Of a stretch of DNA of 64,000 nt, positions 58,463-64,000 are shown piece after piece (positions within the stretch are counted from its first letter, which is position 1; the number at the start of each line of letters is the position of its first letter). The stretch is from Xanthostigma xanthostigma (Eukaryota; Arthropoda; Insecta; Raphidioptera; Raphidiidae). Below the pieces are notes generated by a model that did not search any database, was not told the origin of the DNA, and saw only the letters and a program-made list of their open reading frames with translations. Position numbers and translations under genes: made by a program. The stretch covers positions 5,712,501-5,776,500 of the forward strand of contig OY754470.1 of assembly GCA_963575645.1 (NCBI GenBank), given 5' to 3'.

Positions 58463-59180
58463 AGGTATATCTATACTTACTAATATATAAGAAGAAGAGT
58501 TTGTTTGCTTGTTTGATTGGTTGAACGCGCTAATCTCAGGAACTACCCATTTATTGAGGAAGGCTATAGGCTATATAATATCACGCTACAACCAATAGGA
58601 GCGGAGCATCATTTTCAAAATTTCAAAAATAAGCTTCTATTCAGGTGAAATGCCCTAACTAAATATACCAATATTAGCGTTGTGCATTCACAAGCCCGAC
58701 TAGTTCAGTCGGTAGAGCATGCGTCCTGTTAATATCAGGATCGTGGGTTCGAGCCCCACGTTGGACGAATATATTTTTTATTTTTTTTTTATTTTCTACA
58801 TTACTTTCTTCTAAGGCTTACATTTAAATTTATTTTAATTTTATTTACGACTAATTAAAATTAAATAAATCTAATTAATAGCTCATTTGAAAACTGTTAT
58901 AACTATAGGTACCTATATAAAAATAATTATCCTGCACTGGTTTCAATTAAATATTTATTATATTTTATTAATTACAGTAATTATTGATTAAGAAATTAAT
59001 TACTTAAAAAATGTAAATACTGCTTTTTATCGACAAACAACTTTTGAACGGTAACTCCGATTATCATGAAATTTGGACACAACATTCATCTTGGTAAACT
59101 AAGATGAATGTGCGTACTCATGTCCCTCCATTCCCCATTCGTTCTTTTGCACCCGGGTGAAACCGAACGGGACCGCTAGT
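58463..59180 (+). repeat. RTE-like LINE 3' tail with a tRNA-derived insertion
   Basis: Read from the TA-rich 3' end it has GAACGCGCTAATCTCAGGAA, ACCAATAGGAGCGGAGCATC, then, after an extra block of about 380 bp, AACGGTAACTCCGATTATCA and CACCCGGGTGAAACCG. Strand follows the sense in which the phrases are quoted; the element itself reads the other way. The extra block is absent from 28363-28655 and holds a tRNA-Lys-like sequence. Confidence 0.6.
58694..58767 (+). pseudogene. tRNA-Lys-derived pseudogene
   Basis: GCCCGACTAGTTCAGTCGGT and the 3' half CGTGGGTTCGAGCCCCACG match eukaryotic tRNA-Lys(CTT). The acceptor (6 of 7 pairs), D stem and T stem are intact. The anticodon region has one extra nucleotide and no longer forms the normal stem; an alternative TCCTG/CAGGA stem is possible but leaves the wrong spacing. 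A T-rich tract follows at once. Not expected to decode. Confidence 0.75.
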
Positions 59181-59425
59181 AGCATATATCTCTTCTGTGC
59201 ATGCGCCGATTTTTCCCCACAGACAATAGGGCTTTTCATATTTGCATATCAAGCATCCTTCCAAAAGGCTTCAATCCGCTCATCCGTCTAACCTGTATCG
59301 CGTTCACAGGCAAATAGACGCACAGACTTTTTCCAAAAATATGTTTTTTTGGACACGGTAGATCTCAAAACGAGAAAATATTGTAAAGTTTTGAAAAGTG
59401 AATTTTGATCTAAATTAGTGGTAAA
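59178..59425 (+). repeat. Interspersed repeat Z, copy 2
   Basis: GTGCATGCGCCGATTTTTCC, CAATCCGCTCATCCGTCTAA, GACGCACAGACTTTTTCC and the TTTTGAAAAGTGAATTTTGA end match 47741-48012. It abuts the RTE-like tail. Confidence 0.7.
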
Positions 59426-59679
59426 AACTTTGAAGGATGTAACTTGCTTATGATTAAAAAAAAATAGTTCACTATCTGTAAAAAAAAATACTTACTCCCA
59501 TATTAAAGTTTCAATTTAAAAGCTGATTGCCTATGCCCTACCCAATGACAAACACAAACAAATCAATTAATTTTTTATCTGTATCTGTAACTATGCAAAC
59601 GAATAGCAAGTATCTATAGTAACCGTTACTCGCGTCACCGCACCCGTTAAGAAATTTTATTTTCTTTATTATAGACGGT

Positions 59680-60613
59680 GAGCTGGCTACGGAGAAAATG
59701 GGTGACTCGGTGCAGAGCTGAAAATTTGCAGAATAATAGGAGATAGTATAAGTAAGTAGGGAAAAAAATTGCCAGAAGGCTAGGCGGAAGATAAAGAGCC
59801 ACCAGAAGGCGCTAATGTTGCGAAAAATCAGTGCACTTCTGGCAATTTCTATACTTATTCTGTAATTCAAAACTAGATTATATATTATAATATATATTAT
59901 ACATTATATAGTTATAAGAGCATACTGAAAATTAAAACATGATATAATAATTACATTCGACAAATATTCAAAATTATTAATGTCATTTTGATAGAAATAA
60001 AATTAAATAAATTAATAAAAATACGTTGTCATAACAACGTATTTTATTAATGAAAATATATGACGATTAATTTTATTTCTATCAAAATGTCATTAATAAT
60101 TTTGAATATTTATCGAATGTAATTATTATATCATGTTTGAATTTTCAGTATGCCCTTATAACTATATAATGTATAATATATTATATAATATCTATATAAT
60201 CTAGTTTTGAATTACAGAATAAGGCCTAGCACACATGAAGAGCGTTCAACGCGCGTTGGCTCAACGCGCGTTTACAATTTCTATACAATTGTATATAACT
60301 GTTTACATGATAACGCGCGTTCAACGCGCCACCAACGCGCGTTATCATGTAAACAGTTATATACAATTGTATAGAAATTGTAAACGCGCGTCAGCCCAAC
60401 GCGCGTTGAACGCCTCTCATATAAACTGGGCCTAAGTATAGAAATTGCCAGAAGTGCACTGATTTTTCGCAACATTAGCGCCTTCTGGCGGCTCTTTATT
60501 TTCCGCCTAGCCTTCTGGCAATTTTTTCCCTACTTACTTATAGGTACTATCTCCTATTATTCTGCAAATTTTCAGCTCTGCACCGAGTCACCCATTTTCT
60601 CCGTAGCCAGCTC
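59680..60613. mobile_element. Palindromic element, copy 2 (filled)
   Basis: Same ends and arms as 14805-15484, about 720 bp once the 213-bp insertion at 60223 is removed. The centre is ATACGTTGTCATAACAACGTAT near 60025-60045. The two long open frames at 59538-59870 are arm translations and also occur, diverged, at 14813-14995. Confidence 0.85.
60223..60432. mobile_element. PIF/Harbinger-like MITE (210 bp), itself a hairpin
   Basis: TAA is duplicated at 60220-60222 and 60433-60435, and the 15.3-kb copy of the host palindrome has a single TAA there. The termini are GGCCTAGCACACATGA and the inverse of GGCCCAGTTTATATGA. The inner arms (about 80 bp) are nearly perfect inverted repeats that hold most of the eight or so AACGCGCGTT-like motifs. 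Confidence 0.88.
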
Positions 60614-60680
60614 TTAGTCCATTATGTCAAGTGACAATATTTTTTAAGTTGAAATGGTCCTGTTGTCCAATTGGTTGAAC

Positions 60681-60997
60681 ATTTTTTTTGCTATCTGTCG
60701 TATCATAGCTCTTCAATTGACCGCGTTATGAATGTTTTTGAAAAAACCGAGAAATAAGCTATTCCGTGCGGGATGTCAATAAAACAAAAGTCGGGTCGTT
60801 CGTCCGGCAAAAATCGATACGTCTGGCAACGCTGGTTTTCCAAAAAATAACGGGTTTCTTCGTTTCGGTTTAAAAAGTGCATCGCCCCATCGATCGAATC
60901 GTAAGTGTATCGATTGGTTCGACTTATCGGTGTTCAATTGTATCGAATTAACCTCGAGGGCTATTGCATGCATATCACTGCATCGTGCAATACGAGT
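60681..60997. other. GC-richer stretch upstream of a possible promoter
   Basis: Several ATCGAT/CGAATC motifs are clustered at 60880-60950. No repeat copy was found elsewhere in the window, which makes it one of the few candidate unique regulatory stretches. Confidence 0.3.
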
Positions 60998-61005
60998 TAT
61001 ATAAG
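60998..61005 (+). promoter_or_regulatory. Possible TATA box
   Basis: TATATAAG lies in a region of raised GC. A start site about 30 nt downstream would fall near 61028. There is no clear arthropod initiator (TCAGT). The first ATG after it is at 61151. Confidence 0.25.
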
Positions 61006-61150
61006 AGAGCGATAAGTTTAGTATAAAGTTGAGTTACATAGGTCTTTGGAGCGCAACGACCGCACAGGACAGCGGAGCGACAGCCAGTCGTTATTACAGA
61101 TTCCGCCCAGACCGGTTGATCCGGCACTCATTCTCAAAGCTGCTGATAAT

Positions 61151-61246
61151 ATGTCACGGATACTGGTATCAGTTATCTGTGCGTTTGGCAATCTATTGTT
61201 ATTGTCATTTTATCGAATAAAAATTTCACATAATATTGTCTTTTAG
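61151..61246 (+). CDS. Possible first exon with signal-peptide-like start
   Basis: The first ATG downstream of the TATA-like box opens a 31-codon frame, MSRILVSVICAFGNLLLLSF..., with a basic residue followed by a hydrophobic run like a signal peptide. It ends in TAG at 61244-61246, so a real gene would need a donor before that; GTGCGT at 61179 and GTATCA at 61166 are possible but not strong. No family identified. Confidence 0.18.
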   Translation: MSRILVSVICAFGNLLLLSFYRIKISHNIVF

Positions 61247-61897
61247 TTGAGACACTGCTTTCTGCGGTCGCAAGGTGCAGTGGTCTATGTCGTATTTTCA
61301 GTAGAATAAAATTAGTGACGTATGTATTTAGTATTGTAACAAAACTGTTCTTTGTTGGTGATTAAAAATATTTTAACAAAAACAAACTAAAAGTAATTCT
61401 CTAATAATTGTGCAAAAATGAAATAATAAAATAAATAACGAGGAACAGACGAATTCTAAAACAACAGTTATAACTACTATGTACACAGAATATATATCAC
61501 TGACTTCTGACTGCCCGTTAGCGCTGTTTTTATTCCACGACGTTCTACAAGCTTCGGCATGCTTTTAAGCGGTTTCGATGACAATGAGTGTAACAATACG
61601 CGCATTATTGTCTCTCGTTACAATATGATTCTTAGTTAAACTTGTAACAATGCCAAGTTGTATTGGCAGTACTGTATATATTTTTTTTTCTTTTTTACTT
61701 TTGTATTTTAAATAATTTATTGTTCATTACACAATAAACTGACATTGCTACAAAAGCTCAAAAAGCAAAAATTTATTTAAAGTTGTGTTATTACATCATT
61801 GAAATTAAGATTTCGTTGCCCTACGACGTTACTAGATACAGTTCAAAATAAAAATAAAAGGATGAGCGTTTTTTCTTGCTCTTTTACGTACGTTATT
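61247..61897. other. Unannotated stretch
   Basis: AT-rich with T runs at 61681-61692. Nothing recognised. Confidence 0.4.
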
Positions 61898-62208
61898 ATA
61901 ATACGCGCCACGGATCTAAAAGGTTCAGAAGTTAGTCACAAACAGCGTCGCCAAGGCACATTTTAGAGCCGTTGTGACTCCCACCACCTCCCAGCTACCT
62001 GCACGGAACGTGCGCTCGTCAGTAATTGGCCGTGATCGCTCGTTGCCTTTGTCACTTGTCGCTTTCCTGCTTTAAAGTACAGTCGAGTACGCTATTGTCA
62101 TGTTGTTATTATTTAAGTTTTGTTGAGTTGCGTGTTTGTAGTTTTTCAACAGACTGTAAAAAGCGCAAGCCCGCATTCGCATCTAACTTCCGAGCCTTTT
62201 AGATTCCT
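61898..62208 (+). mobile_element. MITE W, copy with worn right end
   Basis: It starts ATAATACGCGCCACGGATC and is about 93 percent like 37977-38302 as far as CCGAGCCTTTTAGATTCC. It then diverges where the GTGGCGCGC end should be. Confidence 0.8.
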
Positions 62209-63049
62209 CGCAACCTTGAACTGACATAATTATATAACATGTTGTTAGTGAATGCTGCAACATTATTTGTCAGTTTTGTAAACGGTTGTCTAATTAACTG
62301 TCATGTCTCAGGCTTTTACAAATGCAAATATAAATTAAATGAAGTTTATCCTTAATCATAATAAAAAGCTTTTGTCAAAAATTCATCAATAAATATCTCA
62401 GCATGCAACTGTCAGAGATAATTTAAAATGCTTTAAACAATTTCAAATAGACATTTTTACGTGTCGTTTATCAGACAAAGTGTGGACTACAAATAAAAGT
62501 CAATGATACACTTTTTTTAACAATATAACTTATGAACTGCCATCCGAGAGCTGTCAGGGAACCTTGTGTAGGATCCGTTATGTTGTAAAAATTATAAATG
62601 GCAACACGAAACAATGTGAAAGACCAATCTATTTTTTTCCAAAACTATATTCGTTGTACGGAATTGGTTAAATTTAACCCGTTATTGCTCAATCTGCATA
62701 TTTAAATTGAAAAATGCCTCGGCTGATTATATTGTACATCAGTTTTGGTGTTAAAACATTTGTGTGGGCGAAGAAACGTGTAATCGAGGTGCGTTGAAGA
62801 ATGTGTGATGTCAAAAAGGATCCTCGTGGTTGCTATGGGCGCAGTTCGTATCAATCGACATTGAAAAACTAAAGACGTGTCTACATGATCTGTGATAATA
62901 ATTATTTCAGATCGATCATCCGAAGTGATTACGGGTGAAAAAAGAGAAGATTTGTGTTTAATACAACATGGTAGCAGTGAAACTCTCTCTCTCACTCACG
63001 GATATATTTTCGTGTCCTCTTTCGTTCACATACACTGAAAAACCGGATA
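62209..63049. other. Unannotated stretch
   Basis: A 97-codon minus frame (62702-62995) has no known motif. No repeat noticed. Confidence 0.35.
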
Positions 63050-63239
63050 AGTTGCGAAGATTTTCCCCAAAATCAATAGAATTTTTCATATTTACTTATC
63101 AAACGTCTGAACAAAATTTGGTGTCTGGTACGTGCTCAGTGCTCACAGACAAACAGACGGATAGATATTTGCTAAAAATATGATTTTTTAGATTCGAGGC
63201 ACCTCAGAAAAAAACGAGTGTGTTTTAGACCACACGACT

Positions 63240-63686
63240 GAAGTAAAACTTCTTCCTGCCATAATTTGTTATTATTCACCCGAAAATTCACAAAATATGA
63301 ACTTTAAAATGAATTTACAAGTTGATTCACTTTAAACGTAGAATATTTAATGTATTGAACAAAATATTACTTTTTTCTGTCACCCGATAGCGCCACTTTC
63401 ATTCTATTGTTAGAACTGCTTATATTTTCGGCCATCTGATCACGCCACTAGTCAGTGAAGTATTTGTTTCGGCTACCTGATGGCGCTACTAGCCAGTGAA
63501 GTATTTGTTTCGGCCACCTGATGGCGCCACTAGCCAGTGAAGTATTTGTCATCCTCTTTATATCTTCACTAACTTATATATCCCTCTCAACTTCTGTTCG
63601 CCTCGCCCGATCACAGCGATCACATTTTCCGTAAATCTCTCGTCACGCATTTACCAGCGTCAAGCGTGCGTAAAGAAGTTTTACTT
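63240..63686 (+). mobile_element. GAAG element, full-length copy with expanded minisatellite (447 bp)
   Basis: It starts GAAGTAAAACTTCTTCCTGC and ends AAAGAAGTTTTACTT. Compared with 4176-4733 the central AT-rich part is deleted, but the 41-bp internal repeat is expanded to three units (63429-63551). Confidence 0.8.
63429..63551 (+). repeat. 41-bp tandem repeat, 3 units, inside the GAAG element
   Basis: Units begin CGGCYAYCTGAT at 63429, 63470 and 63511 and include CACTAGCCAGTGAAGTATTT. The other copies of the element carry about one unit (4176 and 40274) or two (41087). Confidence 0.85.
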
Positions 63687-63770
63687 AAACAAATGTAAAA
63701 TTTTGAAAAGTGAATTTTGATCTAAATTAGTTCAGTTTTCCGCTTGTGGAGATGGAATGGTGAAATACAC

Positions 63771-64000
63771 GACAACCTTAAAAGGAGACGTAGAGACAAA
63801 GTTCACGTGAACAGATCACGCTCTACACATCAAATTTAAAACTCAGAAACGAACATTACTTTTCTGTCATACAGATAAATAATTTTTCATTCCTTCAATT
63901 CTCAGCACGAGCTATAAATATTTTTATGCGGCCAGAAATGCTGTGAAACTTCATTTGTTTCCAATTCATTTATTTTTTTTCTTGCAACAATAACAAGTTC
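63771..64000. other. Unannotated end of window
   Basis: Nothing recognised. Confidence 0.4.

Larger units (their letters stand above)
59520..60680 (-). repeat. Interspersed repeat X, copy 3 (split by the palindromic element)
   Basis: On the minus strand CCAATTGGACAACAGGACCA lies to the right of the palindrome and 'aaaataaaatttcttaacgg' with GTGACGCGAGTAACGG to its left. These are the two halves of repeat X. Confidence 0.6.
63050..63770 (+). repeat. Interspersed repeat Z, copy 3 (interrupted by a GAAG element)
   Basis: GTGCTCACAGACAAACAGAC and GAGGCACCTCAGAAAAAAAC lie before the insertion. AATTTTGAAAAGTGAATTTT and TTCCGCTTGTGGAGATGGAA lie after it. Together they restore the order seen at 47741-48012. 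Confidence 0.7.

Noticed and set aside
58694-58767. Functional tRNA-Lys
   Set aside because: The anticodon arm has an extra base and no normal stem, so it was called a pseudogene.
59538-59870. 110-codon minus frame, with a relative at 14813-14995
   Set aside because: Both are translations of the arm of the palindromic element; the similarity is that of the DNA repeat.

Overview
The window is AT-rich animal DNA, almost certainly from an insect and probably from a moth or butterfly. The evidence is the density of short TIR elements, the RTE-like LINE tails ending in TA-rich tracts, and interspersed repeats of a style I associate with Lepidoptera. The organism call is an inference. I found no complete protein-coding gene, no rRNA and no CRISPR. 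The longest open frames (up to 133 codons) are no longer than chance allows at this base composition, and several simply translate repeats. The window is best read as intergenic or long-intron DNA built from nested transposable elements.

Layout. 0-9 kb: two long-TIR elements, a GAAGTAAAAC-ended element, LINE tails, a PIF/Harbinger-like MITE (TTA duplication) and one possible 88-nt exon. 9-19 kb: largely unstructured, with a hAT-like MITE, a 680-bp near-perfect palindromic element and a possible 9-nt microexon. 19.9-21.1 kb: a pogo-like element with a perfect 23-bp TIR that keeps the decayed 3' end of a transposase gene on the minus strand. 21.9-22.5 kb: Penelope-like relics with hammerhead-ribozyme cores. 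23-34 kb: LINE tails, a tRNA-Ile-derived pseudogene, a hAT-like MITE and an inverted pair of RTE reverse-transcriptase C-termini. 35.1-36.2 kb: a 320-bp tandem satellite whose units are palindromic. 37-46 kb: a 596-bp hAT, more MITEs and a 710-bp fold-back. 47-61 kb: the most nested part, where hAT elements with perfect 8-bp duplications hold other hAT, Harbinger and tRNA-derived insertions. 61-64 kb: a possible promoter plus first exon, then more MITEs.

Nothing here works together as a pathway. The useful biology is the insertion history. Seven hAT-like elements have recognisable 8-bp target duplications and three Harbinger-like MITEs have 3-bp ones. In two cases the empty target site survives in another copy of the host repeat inside this window. 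The most unusual functional signal is the set of hammerhead-ribozyme cores in the Penelope-like relics.

All calls come from reading the sequence by eye. Family names rest on TIR, duplication length and remembered consensus motifs, not on database searches.
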